A DNA stretch of 64,000 nt, from contig CAIQGA010000142.1 in NCBI GenBank assembly GCA_903871235.1, positions 1 through 64,000 on the forward strand, written 5' to 3'. Shown piece by piece: positions 18,871 through 29,299 of the stretch. Source of the stretch: an uncultured Chlorobiaceae bacterium. Its GTDB lineage: Bacteria > Bacteroidota > Chlorobiia > Chlorobiales > Chlorobiaceae. How positions within the stretch are numbered: position 1 is the stretch's first letter; every line of letters starts with the position of its first letter. The notes beneath the pieces are model-generated. The model did not search any database and was not told the origin of the DNA. It saw only the letters and a program-made list of their open reading frames with translations. The translations under genes were made by a program, and so were the position numbers.

Positions 18871-19825
18871 TGAGTTTTTCGGCTCTGGCAGGTACAACTC
18901 CTACCTCCTGGCAAACCGTTCCGGCAGCAAGGTTGGCTATGGTTGCATTGGTTACGATATCAAGACCGACAGCAGCGCCGAGTGCAAGAATACCGATAAC
19001 GGTGTCTCCGGCACCAGAAACGTCGGTAACCTCCAGAGAGGTTGCTTCAATATGGGTGAATGAACCGTTGTAGACGGTGACGCCTTTGTCGCCCCTTGTG
19101 ACGATAATGGTGTCAGCCTCAATTTTTTCTTGAAGCATGAGGCAAGCAGTCTCAACTTCATCGTCGTTGTTGTGGAGTACGATGCCCAGTGATGCGGCCA
19201 TTTCGGAGAGGTTTGGCTTGAAAATTGAGCACCCTTTGTAGGCAAAAAAATTCCGGAGTTTTGGGTCGACAAGTACCGGTACATTATGCAGTTTTGCTGA
19301 TGTAATAATGTGCCGGATAACCGATGCACTAAGGAGCCCTTTATTGTAGTCTTCCAGTACAACAGCGTCAATTGACTGGATTATGGCATCAAAAGAGTCA
19401 AGAATTATTCGCTCAATTTCCACATCAACTTCCTTTCTGCTTTCGAAGTCCACCCTTGTAATATGGTGGTTTTGTGAAAGGATTCTTGTTTTGCATGTCG
19501 TTGGTCTGGAGGGATCGCAGATCATTCCTTCGGTTGCAAGCCCGCGACTGCGAAAGAGATCGAGGAGTATCTCCCTGTTGCCATCCGACCCGGTAATGCC
19601 GATCAATAATGTTTCTGATCCGAGCGAGAGGGTGTTGAGTGCAACATTTGCGGCCCCCCCAAGTCGGTGCTCTTCGTGAGTGACATCGACAACCGGTACT
19701 GGATATTCCGGCGAGATGCGTGAGACATGGCCGAAAATATACTTGTCGAGCATAATGTCACCAATAACGGCAATTCTTTTGCTGTGAAAAGAGTCGAGGA
19801 GGGTTTTTATGGCGCAGGTTGTCAT
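18839..19825 (-). CDS. hldA: D-glycero-beta-D-manno-heptose-7-phosphate kinase
   Basis: PfkB/ribokinase-family kinase that makes heptose 1,7-bisphosphate for LPS core heptose. Motifs: IAVIGDIMLDKYIFGHVSRISPEYPVPV, HRLGGAANVALN, LVDPKLRNFFAYKG, FKPNLSEM, and the catalytic DVSGAGDTVIGILAL with the Asp base. The ATG at 19825 gives 328 residues, i.e. the kinase domain alone without the C-terminal adenylyltransferase found in bifunctional HldE. That second activity must be encoded elsewhere. Its presence suggests heptose-containing LPS or a heptose nucleotide. Confidence 0.9.
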   Translation of the reverse strand: MTTCAIKTLLDSFHSKRIAVIGDIMLDKYIFGHVSRISPEYPVPVVDVTHEEHRLGGAANVALNTLSLGSETLLIGITGSDGNREILLDLFRSRGLATEGMICDPSRPTTCKTRILSQNHHITRVDFESRKEVDVEIERIILDSFDAIIQSIDAVVLEDYNKGLLSASVIRHIITSAKLHNVPVLVDPKLRNFFAYKGCSIFKPNLSEMAASLGIVLHNNDDEVETACLMLQEKIEADTIIVTRGDKGVTVYNGSFTHIEATSLEVTDVSGAGDTVIGILALGAAVGLDIVTNATIANLAAGTVCQEVGVVPARAEKLIKAYQQYLQL

Positions 19826-19938
19826 AACTTCTTGTTTATTGATGTGTTCTGCCGTTGTTAAATTAAAAAATAGTAACAAAAATCAAACTTGGCAATGAAT
19901 GTTATGATTGTATGGTTTTATTTTTTGCTATTTTTTGT

Positions 19939-19944
19939 TATAAT
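19939..19944 (+). promoter_or_regulatory. Candidate -10 box of the ffh operon
   Basis: A perfect TATAAT occurs 47 bp upstream of the ffh ATG in AT-rich sequence. No good -35 hexamer sits at 16-18 bp, so this is only a candidate. Confidence 0.35.
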
Positions 19945-19990
19945 CAAAGCTAAGCATTTTTAGGCGTTATCTGTAAAAAAGCAGGAACCA

Positions 19991-21340
19991 ATGTTTGATA
20001 GTTTAAGTGATAAATTAGAGGCCACCTTTAAAAAGCTGGCTGGACAGGCTACCATTAATGAGGTCAATATTGGTATCGCAATGCGCGATATCAAGAGAGC
20101 TCTGCTTGGTGCCGATGTCAACTACAAGGTAGCAAAGAAATTAATTGAAGATATACGGGAGAAATCTCTCGGCGAACAGGTCATCAAAAGCGTGTCGCCA
20201 GCGCAGATGATCGTCAAAATTGTTTATGATGAGCTGACAGAACTGATGGGTGGCGAGCAGAAGCCGCTGAACCTTTCACCAAAGAAACTGCCCGCGATCA
20301 TTATGGTTGCCGGTTTGCAGGGTTCTGGAAAAACGACATTCTGCGCCAAACTGGCGTTACGGCTGAAAAAGAGTGGAAAACAGCCGATGCTTGTTGCTGC
20401 AGACGTCTATCGTCCAGCAGCGGTTGATCAGCTTAGGGCACTTGGCCAGCAGGTTGATGTCCCCGTTTTTGCCATTGAAGAGCAGGATGCCATGAAGGCG
20501 GCCATTCAAGGGCTCGAGGCTGCGCGGTCAGCGGCAAAAGATGTTGTTATTATCGATACTGCCGGACGGTTGCAGATTGATCAGGTTATGATGGCTGAGG
20601 CTGAGGCGCTGAAAGATGCACTCAAGCCTGATGAACTTCTCTTCGTTGTTGACTCCATGATGGGTCAGGAGGCGGTCAATACAGCAAAGGCTTTCAATGA
20701 TCGTCTTGATTTTGACGGTGTTGTGCTTACGAAACTCGACGGTGATTCAAGGGGCGGTGCCGCACTCTCGATTCGCCAGGTTGTTGAAAAGCCGATTAAA
20801 TTTATCAGCATCGGCGAGAAGGTCGACGACCTTGACTTGTTCTATCCTGATCGTATGGCCCAGAGGATTCTGGGAATGGGTGATATTGTGAGCTTTGTTG
20901 AAAAAGCCCAGGAAAACCTTGATCTTGAGAAGACGCTTGAGATGCAGAAGAAGTTGATGAAGAATGAATTCGATCTTAACGACTTTTTTGACCAGTTGCA
21001 GCAGCTCAAGAAAATGGGTTCGATTCAGGGATTGATTGAAATGGTGCCGGGGTTAAACAAGATGGTGCCAAAGCAGGATCTTGAGAATCTTGATTTCAAG
21101 CCCATCGAGGCGATGATCAATTCTATGACAAAGCAGGAAAAAATGACTCCCGATATCATTAACGGAAGCCGTAGGCAGCGAATTGCCAAGGGGAGTGGTA
21201 CGAAAGTTCAGGAGGTTAACTTGCTGCTGAAACAATTCGGGGAGATGAAGAAGATGATGCGCTCGGTATCAAAGCTGTCTCAGTCTGGCAGAAAAATTAC
21301 GTCGCAGAATCTTGCGCTTGACAAGTTTTTAAAACGATAG
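19991..21340 (+). CDS. ffh: Signal recognition particle protein
   Basis: The SRP GTPase binds 4.5S RNA and signal sequences of nascent membrane proteins. The 449 residues hold the N helical bundle (1-90), the G domain with [25 protein letters not shown] and [14 protein letters not shown], and a methionine-rich M domain (about 300-435, with [23 protein letters not shown]). It is complete and the first gene of a five-gene run, ffh-rpsP-rimM-trmD-rplS, a well-known bacterial order. Confidence 0.97.
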   Translation: MFDSLSDKLEATFKKLAGQATINEVNIGIAMRDIKRALLGADVNYKVAKKLIEDIREKSLGEQVIKSVSPAQMIVKIVYDELTELMGGEQKPLNLSPKKLPAIIMVAGLQGSGKTTFCAKLALRLKKSGKQPMLVAADVYRPAAVDQLRALGQQVDVPVFAIEEQDAMKAAIQGLEAARSAAKDVVIIDTAGRLQIDQVMMAEAEALKDALKPDELLFVVDSMMGQEAVNTAKAFNDRLDFDGVVLTKLDGDSRGGAALSIRQVVEKPIKFISIGEKVDDLDLFYPDRMAQRILGMGDIVSFVEKAQENLDLEKTLEMQKKLMKNEFDLNDFFDQLQQLKKMGSIQGLIEMVPGLNKMVPKQDLENLDFKPIEAMINSMTKQEKMTPDIINGSRRQRIAKGSGTKVQEVNLLLKQFGEMKKMMRSVSKLSQSGRKITSQNLALDKFLKR

Positions 21341-21388
21341 ATTGTACATTCACTGTTAACAGTAAACATTAACTAAAATACTTTAGCC

Positions 21389-21799
21389 TTGGTAAAGATT
21401 AGACTGAAAAGAGCAGGAAGAAAAAAATTGCCGGTATACCAGATTGTCGTGGCCGATGCACGCTCACCAAGGGATGGCAAATTTCTTGAAGTTGTTGGCA
21501 CTTATCAGCCGACAGCGAAACCACATGCTATCACCATTAAAAAAGATCGTATTGTTTATTGGATGCAGACTGGCGCACAGCCAACGGCAACCGTGAACAG
21601 TCTTATCCGCACAACTGGATTGCTCTATGAACTCAGGCTCAAAAGCATGGGTCGCAGCGAGGAAGAGATTTCAGCCGAGATGGAAAAGTGGCAGCAGCAT
21701 CAGAACGTAAGACGCCAGAAGAGACTTGCACTGAAATCCCATCGTCGTACTGCCAAAAAAGAGGCAGAAGTGAAAGCTGCTACAGGTGGAGAGGCGTAA
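21389..21799 (+). CDS. rpsP: 30S ribosomal protein S16
   Basis: Starts at a TTG (21389) with the family opening [22 protein letters not shown], then [12 protein letters not shown] and [16 protein letters not shown]. At 136 residues it carries a basic and Ala/Glu-rich C-terminal tail of about 50 residues beyond the core, common in Bacteroidetes/Chlorobi. No ATG fits better, since the motif begins at the second codon. It lies 48 bp after ffh. Confidence 0.95.
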   Translation: MVKIRLKRAGRKKLPVYQIVVADARSPRDGKFLEVVGTYQPTAKPHAITIKKDRIVYWMQTGAQPTATVNSLIRTTGLLYELRLKSMGRSEEEISAEMEKWQQHQNVRRQKRLALKSHRRTAKKEAEVKAATGGEA

Positions 21800-21824
21800 T
21801 TACTTTTTTTAGGGTGAGGTCACA

Positions 21825-22328
21825 ATGGAACTCTATCTGACAGGCATTATTCTCAAACCGAAAGGGTTGAAGGGTGAGGTGAAGGTGGAGCCGATTACGG
21901 ACTTCCCTGAAAGTTTTCTCTCCCGCAAGGAGTATTACGCAGGGGTGTCCGTCGATTCGGTTGAGCGGTTGAAGGTACAAAAAGCCGTTCTTGGTGGAGG
22001 GTTTGCATGGTTGTTCTTTGAAGGGATTGACAGCATGGAAAAAGCTGAAATGCTTTCGGGCTGGAAACTCTTTATTGAAGAGAGCCAACTTTTGCCACAG
22101 CCGAAGGACCGGGCCTATCTTCATGAGATTATAGGGATGAAGGTTCTTGACCGCACGCGAAGTGAGGTCGGCGTCATTACCAATGTTCTTGATATGCCGG
22201 CACATGAGGTGTATGAGGTGCTGGCAGGCAAAAAAAAGATTCTGGTGCCAGCCATAGAGCAGTTTGTTGAGGAGTTTAATCTTTGTGAACAATACATTGT
22301 TGTGCCGAGATTTGATGAATTCCTGTAA
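21825..22328 (+). CDS. rimM: Ribosome maturation factor RimM
   Basis: Binds S19 during late 30S assembly. The 167 residues open with LTGIILKPKGLKGEVKVEPITDFPE, the RimM N-terminal barrel, and contain the PRC-barrel stretch HEIIGMKVLDRTRSEVGVI and AHEVYEVLAGKKKILVPAI. Preceded by GGTGAG about 10 bp before the ATG. It lies 25 bp after rpsP, in the conserved order with trmD. Confidence 0.95.
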   Translation: MELYLTGIILKPKGLKGEVKVEPITDFPESFLSRKEYYAGVSVDSVERLKVQKAVLGGGFAWLFFEGIDSMEKAEMLSGWKLFIEESQLLPQPKDRAYLHEIIGMKVLDRTRSEVGVITNVLDMPAHEVYEVLAGKKKILVPAIEQFVEEFNLCEQYIVVPRFDEFL

Positions 22329-22369
22329 ATGGCAGTGCCTGAAAACGTTTTTGAAACAATTCTCAGCTT

Positions 22370-23080
22370 ATGAGTGCAATAAGGATTGATGTGATTTCCG
22401 TCATTCCCGGTTTTTTTGATTCACCGCTTGACAATGGATTGTTAAGCATTGCTCGCCGAAAAAACCATGCGGAGATTCATCTTCATAACCTGCATGACTA
22501 TGGACTGGGCAGGTACAAGCAGGTTGATGATTCGCCTTTTGGCGGTGGAGCTGGAATGGTGCTTCGTCCAGAGCCAGTTTTTGCTTGTATAGAAGCACTT
22601 CAGGCTGAAAGAGAGTACGATGAGGTGATTTTTTTTTCGCCGGATGGAGAGCTGTTTGAGCAGTCTGTGGCAAACAGGTTTTCAAGGATGCAAAACCTGA
22701 TTCTTCTCTGCGGTCATTACAAGGCGTTGGATGAAAGAGTCCGTCAGAATTTGATTACCATGGAGATATCCATTGGTGATGTTGTTGTTTCAGGCGGGGA
22801 GATACCGGCACTGTTTTTTATGGATGCTCTCGTGAGGGTTATTCCTGGTGTTCTTGGTGACAGTGAGTCGGCGCTGACCGACTCTTTTCAGACAGGAATC
22901 CTTGATTGTACCTATTACACCCGTCCAGCGGAATTCAGGGGAATGAAGGTGCCCGACGTTTTGTTGACAGGTCATCATCGAAATATTGAGCAGTGGCGCT
23001 ACGAAAATGCTCTTGAGAGAACACGCAAGCGTCGGCCGGATCTTCTTGGTCAAGATGGTTTAGAATTAAAGAACAAATAA
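22370..23080 (+). CDS. trmD: tRNA (guanine37-N1)-methyltransferase
   Basis: Adds the N1-methyl group to G37 next to the anticodon. The 236-residue SPOUT enzyme has [43 protein letters not shown], the knot region [13 protein letters not shown] and [23 protein letters not shown], and the C-terminal [16 protein letters not shown]. Full length. It lies between rimM and rplS. Confidence 0.96.
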   Translation: MSAIRIDVISVIPGFFDSPLDNGLLSIARRKNHAEIHLHNLHDYGLGRYKQVDDSPFGGGAGMVLRPEPVFACIEALQAEREYDEVIFFSPDGELFEQSVANRFSRMQNLILLCGHYKALDERVRQNLITMEISIGDVVVSGGEIPALFFMDALVRVIPGVLGDSESALTDSFQTGILDCTYYTRPAEFRGMKVPDVLLTGHHRNIEQWRYENALERTRKRRPDLLGQDGLELKNK

Positions 23081-23099
23081 CGTAAATAGCACAGTTGTC

Positions 23100-23462
23100 A
23101 TGGATCAGTTAATCAGGTTGGTTGAAGCCACTCAGGCAGTTACAGATTTTCCGGAAATTAATCCGGGTGATACCGTCAAGATTCAGTTGAAGGTTATTGA
23201 GGGCGAAAAGGAGAGACTTCAGGCTTTTGAAGGTGTTGTTATCAGCGATCGCGGTGCAGGGGGCAACAAAACCATCACCGTGCGCAAAATTTCTCATGGA
23301 GTTGGTGTTGAACGCATTATTCCGGTCAACTCTCCTAACATTGAGAGTGTTACGGTTGTCAAGCACGGCAAGGCAAGAAGGGCAAAACTTTTCTACTTGC
23401 GCAAACGTACAGGCAAGGCAGCACTGAAAGTCAAGGAACGCAAGGTTGTGGAGAAGGTCTAA
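23100..23462 (+). CDS. rplS: 50S ribosomal protein L19
   Basis: 120 residues with the L19 signatures [59 protein letters not shown] and [14 protein letters not shown]. It is 20 bp after trmD and the last gene of the operon, followed by a strong terminator. Confidence 0.97.
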   Translation: MDQLIRLVEATQAVTDFPEINPGDTVKIQLKVIEGEKERLQAFEGVVISDRGAGGNKTITVRKISHGVGVERIIPVNSPNIESVTVVKHGKARRAKLFYLRKRTGKAALKVKERKVVEKV

Positions 23463-23474
23463 GCTTTTTTCGCC

Positions 23475-23506
23475 AATCCGGCAGGGCTGTATGGTCATGC
23501 CGGATT
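23475..23506 (+). terminator. Intrinsic terminator after rplS
   Basis: AATCCGGCA (23475-23483) and TGCCGGATT (23498-23506) form a perfect 9-bp stem, followed by TTCTTTTTC. It ends the ffh-rplS operon 12 bp after the rplS stop. Confidence 0.85.
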
Positions 23507-23600
23507 TTCTTTTTCAAGCGTCCCCACCTGTGCACACCTCTTTTTTTCTCTCAATCCTTTGTGGGAAATTGCATTGGTGTGCCGTTTATCATTTCACACA

Positions 23601-24446
23601 ATGAGATTGGAGTTGAATCGTCAGAAGATTGGACTGTTCCGCAAAAAGATTTTTGACTTTTACCGGTTGAACCGAAGAAGTTTTCCCTGGAGAGAGAGCA
23701 CTGATCGTTACGCTGTTATGGTCAGCGAGATCATGCTTCAACAGACTCAGGCAGAACGGGTCGTTTTGAAGTATGCGGCCTGGATGGCGCATTTTCCTGA
23801 TGTGGCGTCTCTGGCATCGGCATCACTCAGGGATGTCCTTTTTCTCTGGAGTGGTCTTGGCTATAATTCGCGTGGCCAGCGGCTGCAAGCCTGTGCAAAG
23901 GTGATCATGGAGCGTTTCGACAGCGTGGTACCTGCCACTTCTGAACTCCTGAAAACCCTGCCTGGCATAGGCGATTATACCTGTCGCTCTATCCCTGTCT
24001 TTGCCGACAATTTTGATACTGCCGCAGTTGATACCAATATTCGCCGTGTCATCATCCATGAATTTGGCTTGCCTGAGGATAGTTCAAAACCGGGAATACA
24101 ATTTACCGCTGAGCAACTCTTGCCTGAGGGTCAAAGTCGTGAGTGGCACAACGCACTTATGGATTACGGATCGCTCAATCTTACAAGCCGCAAAACAGGT
24201 ATCCGCCCGTTGACGAAGCAATCGAAATTTCAGGACTCAAAGCGCTGGTATCGTGGACGGATTCTGAAGGAACTTGTCGCTTCGGAAGCGATCTTTCTTG
24301 AAGAGATTGAGGAGAAGTATGGCTCCTGCCCCTGGGGATTGCAGCAGATTATTGACGGTCTCATTCGCGAAGGGCTTGTTGATGAAGCTGAAAGCCCAAG
24401 CCTACCCGGTCGCAGGGTGCTGAGAATCAGGGAGGAGCAGAGGTAA
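23601..24446 (+). CDS. MutY-like HhH-GPD DNA glycosylase lacking the Fe-S cluster
   Basis: The 281 residues from the ATG at 23601 carry the A/G adenine glycosylase landmarks: SFPWRESTDRYAVMVSEIMLQQTQ, the helix-hairpin-helix LPGIGDYTCRS and the catalytic Asp in AAVDTNIRRVI. Normal MutY has a C-x6-C-x2-C-x5-C cluster after the GPD domain. Here that region reads NLTSRKTGIRPLTKQSKFQDSKRW with no cysteine, and the C-terminal NUDIX-like domain is replaced by a short winged-helix-like tail (EEKYGSCPWGLQQIIDGLI). Cluster-less MutY homologues are known in several bacteria. The exact substrate is uncertain. Confidence 0.8.
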   Translation: MRLELNRQKIGLFRKKIFDFYRLNRRSFPWRESTDRYAVMVSEIMLQQTQAERVVLKYAAWMAHFPDVASLASASLRDVLFLWSGLGYNSRGQRLQACAKVIMERFDSVVPATSELLKTLPGIGDYTCRSIPVFADNFDTAAVDTNIRRVIIHEFGLPEDSSKPGIQFTAEQLLPEGQSREWHNALMDYGSLNLTSRKTGIRPLTKQSKFQDSKRWYRGRILKELVASEAIFLEEIEEKYGSCPWGLQQIIDGLIREGLVDEAESPSLPGRRVLRIREEQR

Positions 24447-24505
24447 ACGCATTCTGGCAGACCGGGGATACCTGCATGCTTCTCCCAGCAAAGGTTTCTA
24501 TCGGT

Positions 24506-26338
24506 TTATTCTGTGTTGTAAACCATGTTGAGGGCATTGTAGACCTTGTCGATCTCTGCCGCATAGCGCATGGTAATCGCCTTGCGTTTAAGCTTCATGG
24601 TTGGGGTCATGTTGTCGTTCTCAATGGTAAATGCGGTTTCGACCAGCAGGAACTTGCGCACCTTTTCATGAGTGGCAAGCTGCCGCGAAACGGTGCGGAT
24701 GAGTTTTTCAAAAATCAGCAGAACAGCTTTGTTTTCAAGAAGCTCTTTGTTTGTAGCAGTAACAATCCTTTCGGCAGCGGCAAACTCCTTGAGTTTATTG
24801 AAGTCCGGTACAATAAGGGCGATCAGAAACGGTCTTTTTTCGCCAATAACAACGACCTGATCGACATAAGGGCTGTCGGAAATAAGCTCCTCAATTGGCA
24901 TCGGCGCAATATTTTTACCGCCAGAGGTTACGATGATATGTTTTTTTCTGTCGGTTATTTTCAGATAGCCATCCCGGTCAATAACTCCAATGTCGCCGGT
25001 ATAGAACCATCCATCCTTGATAACTTCACGGGTGGCTGCCTCATCCTTCCAGTACCCTTTCATGATATTGGGGCCCTTCAGCAGTATTTCGCCATCTTCG
25101 GCAATCCGGGTTTCGACATTGTCGACCGCAGGCCCGACGGTACCATACTTTATTTTTTCAGGACGATTGACATGAGTTACCGGTGAGGTTTCCGTCAAAC
25201 CGAACCCCTCGAGTATACGGATATCAAGCGCCTGAAAAAACTCGCCAACTTTTTGTGGCAAAGCGGCCCCGCCTGAAACAAAATAGCGCAACCTACCGCC
25301 GAACTTGCTTTTGATTTTACTGTAGACAAGTTTTTCGGCCAAGGCATGCTGCATGGACAGAAGTTGTTGTGCCTTACCTTTTTCATTCATCTCGCGGTGA
25401 TACTTTTCTCCCGTTTTCAGTGCCCAGTAAAAAATTTTTTGCTTTATGGCGCTTTGGGTTGAAATCTGCTTGAGTATGCTCATCTTGATGCGATCAAACA
25501 GTCTTGGGACGGTAAAAATGATGGTCGGCCGAGCCTCGCTCATGTTCAGTGAAATCGTTTCAACACTTTCTGCCAGACAGATGGCTGCTCCACAGGCAAA
25601 AAGCAGGTAATAACCACCGGTTCGCTCATAAGCATGGGAGAGGGGCAGGAATGAGAGTCCGCAATCAGAATTATCAAGCCGGATAACTGATGAGCAGGAT
25701 TTGACGTTTTCACAGATATTGCGGTGTGTAAGCATCACCCCTTTCGGAACTCCCGTTGTGCCTGACGTGTAGATGATGGTGGCAACATCGTCTGGTTCAA
25801 CAAGCGTTCCGTCAAGAATCCACGGTTTTTCTTCAAGAATTTTTTCGCCTATCGCCTTGGTTTGGTTCAGGTCAAGAACATCTTCTATCGTATCCTCAAG
25901 TCGGTTCATGACCACCACAAGGGTCAACTCCGGCAGGTTTTGCCAGATCGAAAGAATTTTGCCAAGCTGAAGCGTGTTTGAGACGACGATGGCCTTCGCG
26001 CTGCAATTGTTGAGAATGTACTCAATCTGGTTGGCTGGCAGGGAAGGGTAGAGCGGCACATTGATAGCCCCTATGTTGAGGATCGCCATATCGGCAAGAT
26101 ACCATCCGGGCCTGTTTTCTGAAAGAATGGCAACGCGCTCTTTTGGAGTGATGCCATTGTGTTTCAGAAATGCCGAGAGAGTGTGGACATCACGATCAAA
26201 CGCATCATAAGAAATGGGTTCATACACCCCATTGATTTTCCTTGCGATCGGAAATTTCGACTCCTGTCCTTTGAAATGATGAAAAACAGAGGAAAAGAGC
26301 TCTGGTAATGTCTGGAAGTCAGGATTAATAAGTCCCAT
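24506..26338 (-). CDS. Long-chain fatty-acid-CoA ligase
   Basis: AMP-forming acyl-CoA synthetase that activates fatty acids through an acyl-adenylate. Motifs: P-loop [33 protein letters not shown], the FadD-type [50 protein letters not shown] and the C-terminal Lys in [10 protein letters not shown]. The start MGLINPDF at 26338 gives 610 residues, usual for the FadD15/FAA1-like class; the track's TTG start was rejected. The ligase may recycle or import fatty acids; the real substrate chain length is not visible. Confidence 0.92.
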   Translation of the reverse strand: MGLINPDFQTLPELFSSVFHHFKGQESKFPIARKINGVYEPISYDAFDRDVHTLSAFLKHNGITPKERVAILSENRPGWYLADMAILNIGAINVPLYPSLPANQIEYILNNCSAKAIVVSNTLQLGKILSIWQNLPELTLVVVMNRLEDTIEDVLDLNQTKAIGEKILEEKPWILDGTLVEPDDVATIIYTSGTTGVPKGVMLTHRNICENVKSCSSVIRLDNSDCGLSFLPLSHAYERTGGYYLLFACGAAICLAESVETISLNMSEARPTIIFTVPRLFDRIKMSILKQISTQSAIKQKIFYWALKTGEKYHREMNEKGKAQQLLSMQHALAEKLVYSKIKSKFGGRLRYFVSGGAALPQKVGEFFQALDIRILEGFGLTETSPVTHVNRPEKIKYGTVGPAVDNVETRIAEDGEILLKGPNIMKGYWKDEAATREVIKDGWFYTGDIGVIDRDGYLKITDRKKHIIVTSGGKNIAPMPIEELISDSPYVDQVVVIGEKRPFLIALIVPDFNKLKEFAAAERIVTATNKELLENKAVLLIFEKLIRTVSRQLATHEKVRKFLLVETAFTIENDNMTPTMKLKRKAITMRYAAEIDKVYNALNMVYNTE

Positions 26339-26535
26339 CAGTGCAAGGTTTTTGTTGGTGACAAGAGCCTGTAAAAGGGTGAGTCGCCTGGATTTCGTCA
26401 AGGCTTCACAAGTCAGTCGCAGGGTGCGCTCATTCCAATTTCAATGATTAATAAATATTTAACTATACATTCTTATCTTTGCAAACTGTGAAAATGAGTT
26501 TTGAATGTTTTTTTAGCCCAGTCTCCTGATTATTT

Positions 26536-27597
26536 ATGCAATTGACGAAAAAATCCGGCAGTACCCTGGCTGGTTATATCGGTCTTGGCCTTGGAATTGT
26601 CCTGGTTGTGCTTCAGTTTCGCCACATTGATTTTGCGGGCGTGATTGAGCGGATATCGTCAATCGGTTTTTCCTCGGTAATTATCCTCTTTCCCTTTCTT
26701 GCGCTTCATATCCTCGAAACGTTTGCATGGATAAAGGTTTTTCCTCCGAGCATAACGGCAATACCGTTTTCAAAGCTTTTGAAAATACAATTTATCGCCG
26801 AAACTGTATCGATGACGCTTCCTGCAGGGGTAGCGGTCGGTGAACCTCTTCGTCCTTTCCTGTGTCACCGTTTTATTGGAATTCCTCTTCCTGCAGGGGT
26901 TGCAAGTGTTGCTGTACGCAAACTCATGCTTGGTGTGGCACAGGGGATTTATACCATTATCGGTGCCATTGCCGGGTTTTCTTTTCTGCAGACGGTTCCC
27001 ATTCCGATCTTTCCTCTTGGTGTGCTTGGTTATATTATGGTTGGAGCGGGAGTACTTATTTTTCTTATTTTTCTTTTTTTGCTTTTGCTTTTGCTTAATG
27101 GAAGCGCCGCCCAGAGTGTGCACAGACTCTTGATGTTGGTACCATTCAAAAAGGTGAAAAAATGGCTGCTTGACAGGGAGAGGGGATTTCTTGACACCGA
27201 CGAGGAGTTAAAGAGTTTTGACGCGCCATTTGCTGGCAGGCTGCTTTTTGTATTGCTTATTTATATTATTGCCTGGTTCATGCTTGCAATTGAGAGTTAC
27301 ATCATACTGCGGTTACTTGGTGTTGAGATCACTTTTTTGCAGGTGTTTGCCATGGATACAGCGATTACCATGCTCCGCGTCCTCTTTTTTTTCATCCCGT
27401 CAGGACTTGGGGTGCAGGAGTTGGGGTATCGACTCTTTTTTCAGACGCTTGGTCTGCATGATGTTGCTGATTATGGCGCATTTGTGCTTTTGAGGCGCTT
27501 CAAGGAACTTCTCTGGTACAGTTTCGGTTACGGTGTCATGTTTTTTTCAGGGGTTCATCTGCATGATGCAGAAGAAGTGAAGAGCGGAAATTTATGA
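26536..27597 (+). CDS. Flippase-like integral membrane protein (UPF0104 / LPG_synthase_TM)
   Basis: 353 residues with seven or eight hydrophobic segments, e.g. GYIGLGLGIVLVVL, VIILFPFLALHILETFAW and VLGYIMVGAGVLIFLIFLFLLLLLL. The layout and motifs ETVSMTLPAGVAVGEPLRP and FFIPSGLGVQELGY match the family of the transmembrane half of lysylphosphatidylglycerol synthase. Relatives are often placed in glycan or hopanoid clusters and thought to move lipids. Its stop overlaps the next start (ATGA), so it opens a forward cluster with four sugar-related genes. Confidence 0.82.
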   Translation: MQLTKKSGSTLAGYIGLGLGIVLVVLQFRHIDFAGVIERISSIGFSSVIILFPFLALHILETFAWIKVFPPSITAIPFSKLLKIQFIAETVSMTLPAGVAVGEPLRPFLCHRFIGIPLPAGVASVAVRKLMLGVAQGIYTIIGAIAGFSFLQTVPIPIFPLGVLGYIMVGAGVLIFLIFLFLLLLLLNGSAAQSVHRLLMLVPFKKVKKWLLDRERGFLDTDEELKSFDAPFAGRLLFVLLIYIIAWFMLAIESYIILRLLGVEITFLQVFAMDTAITMLRVLFFFIPSGLGVQELGYRLFFQTLGLHDVADYGAFVLLRRFKELLWYSFGYGVMFFSGVHLHDAEEVKSGNL

Positions 27598-28550
27598 AGA
27601 AGAAAGTGTTATTTATTTGCGGCTCGATGAACCAGACCACTCAGATGCACCAGATTGCGGGGTGTATGGCTGAGTATGACCAATATTTTTCATCTTTTTT
27701 CAGTGATGGTCTCCTCGGATCTGCAAGTGAAAGGGGACTGCTTGAGTTTACCATCATGGGCCGCAAGCGGTCGGAGCGCACGCTCGACTATCTTCGTCTC
27801 AACCAGTTGAAAGTTGATATTGGTGGTTTTGCTCATGCTTATGATCTTGTTGTGACCTGTACTGACCTTATTGTCCCGAAACATATACGGCGAAAGAAAA
27901 TTGTGTTGGTACAGGAAGGGATGACTGAACCGGAAACGATTCTTTACCATCTCGCAAAGCACATTCAGTGGGTTCCACGTTGGATTGCAGGCACGGCTAC
28001 AACCGGCCTCTCTGATGCTTATGAGAAGTTCTGTGTTGCCAGTGAAGGCTATCGAGATCTGTTTATCCGCAAAGGGGTGAACCCGGCGAAACTTGAGGTG
28101 ACCAGCATTCCAAATTTCGACAATTGTGAGCAGTACCTTCGCAATGATTTTGGCCATCGTGATTATGTGCTTGTCTGTACATCGGATAACCGTGAAACTT
28201 TCATTTATGAAAATCGCGTCAAAAATATCCGGAAGTATCTTGAAATAGCCGATGGACGTCAGCTTCTTTTTAAACTGCATCCTAATGAAAATATTTCAAG
28301 AGCAACAAGGGAAATTAAGCGCTACGCTCCGAATAGTCTTATTTTCAGTGAAGGTAAAACAGAAGAGATGATAGCCAACTCCGTGATGCTGATTGCACAG
28401 TTTTCATCAACCATTTTTGTTGGTTCCGCCCTGAACAAGATTGTGCATTGCGGTCTCCATCCAGAAGAGTTACAATCGCTTACTCCGTTACAGAATAAAT
28501 CTGCGGCAATAAAAATTGCTGATGTCTGCCGGCAGGTGATTGAGGGTTGA
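27594..28550 (+). CDS. GT-B-like glycosyltransferase or glycerophosphotransferase homologue
   Basis: A 318-residue protein with a two-Rossmann-domain pattern. It opens with [22 protein letters not shown], has the inter-domain stretch [29 protein letters not shown] and ends with [18 protein letters not shown] and [21 protein letters not shown]. The KLHPNE...S-S-T pattern resembles CDP-glycerol glycerophosphotransferases and capsule-type transferases. Donor and acceptor are unknown. The context (flippase-like gene upstream, CMP-sugar synthetase downstream) suggests transfer of the ulosonate made by the next genes. Confidence 0.6.
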   Translation: MKKKVLFICGSMNQTTQMHQIAGCMAEYDQYFSSFFSDGLLGSASERGLLEFTIMGRKRSERTLDYLRLNQLKVDIGGFAHAYDLVVTCTDLIVPKHIRRKKIVLVQEGMTEPETILYHLAKHIQWVPRWIAGTATTGLSDAYEKFCVASEGYRDLFIRKGVNPAKLEVTSIPNFDNCEQYLRNDFGHRDYVLVCTSDNRETFIYENRVKNIRKYLEIADGRQLLFKLHPNENISRATREIKRYAPNSLIFSEGKTEEMIANSVMLIAQFSSTIFVGSALNKIVHCGLHPEELQSLTPLQNKSAAIKIADVCRQVIEG

Positions 28551-28573
28551 CAACACAACACAACTGTTTTTTT

Positions 28574-29275
28574 ATGCATACCGTAGCAATCATTCCAGCA
28601 AGAGGCGGGTCAAAAGGGCTGAAAGAAAAAAATATTTATCCAGTGGCAGGTAAACCCCTGCTGGCATGGAGTGTTCTCCAGGCACTGGCATCGACAAGCA
28701 TTGGTAAGGTTTTTGTCACCACTGACGACGATGCCATAGCCAACGTCGCTTCAATGTACGGGGCGGAGGTGATTGTGCGCCCTCCGGAACTTGCCGGCGA
28801 CAAGGCAAGCTCTGAATCGGCCATTTTGCATGCCGCAGGGGTTATTGAAAGAGAGTATGCCATGCCGATCAGTACGATTGTTTTTTTGCAGGCTACCTCC
28901 CCCTTACGAAAACCGGGTGATATTGACCGGGCTACAGAGCATTTTATTCATGAAGGGGCCGATTCGCTGATCTCGGTCACCAAAGCCGACGATCTTACGC
29001 TGTGGGAGTCACGGGCAGACAAATGGGAGAGTGTCAATTTTGATTACCGCAATCGCGGGATGCGACAGGATCGCCCAACGCAGTTTATTGAAAATGGCTC
29101 AATCTATATTTTCAAGCCTGAAACCCTTCTTGCTTTTGGCAACAGAATCGGTGAAAAACTCTCCGTCTATGAAATGGAGTTCTGGCAGACATGGGAGATT
29201 GATACTATCGAAGAGATAGATTTGATTGAGTATTACTTTTATAAAAAAAACCTGGGCATTCAGGATGCAAATTAA
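28574..29275 (+). CDS. CMP-sugar synthetase (acylneuraminate cytidylyltransferase family)
   Basis: Activates a 2-keto-3-deoxy sugar acid with CTP. Signatures: [30 protein letters not shown] (the RGGSKG-x-KEKN CTP loop), [26 protein letters not shown] and [15 protein letters not shown]. The ATG at 28574 gives 233 residues. The sequence is closer to NeuA/PseF than to classical KdsB. No NeuB-type synthase is present in the window, so the substrate need not be sialic acid; with the next two genes an 8-amino-Kdo-type sugar is a reasonable guess. Confidence 0.85.
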   Translation: MHTVAIIPARGGSKGLKEKNIYPVAGKPLLAWSVLQALASTSIGKVFVTTDDDAIANVASMYGAEVIVRPPELAGDKASSESAILHAAGVIEREYAMPISTIVFLQATSPLRKPGDIDRATEHFIHEGADSLISVTKADDLTLWESRADKWESVNFDYRNRGMRQDRPTQFIENGSIYIFKPETLLAFGNRIGEKLSVYEMEFWQTWEIDTIEEIDLIEYYFYKKNLGIQDAN

Positions 29276-29299
29276 CAGAACCATTAGATCACTGTTTTT

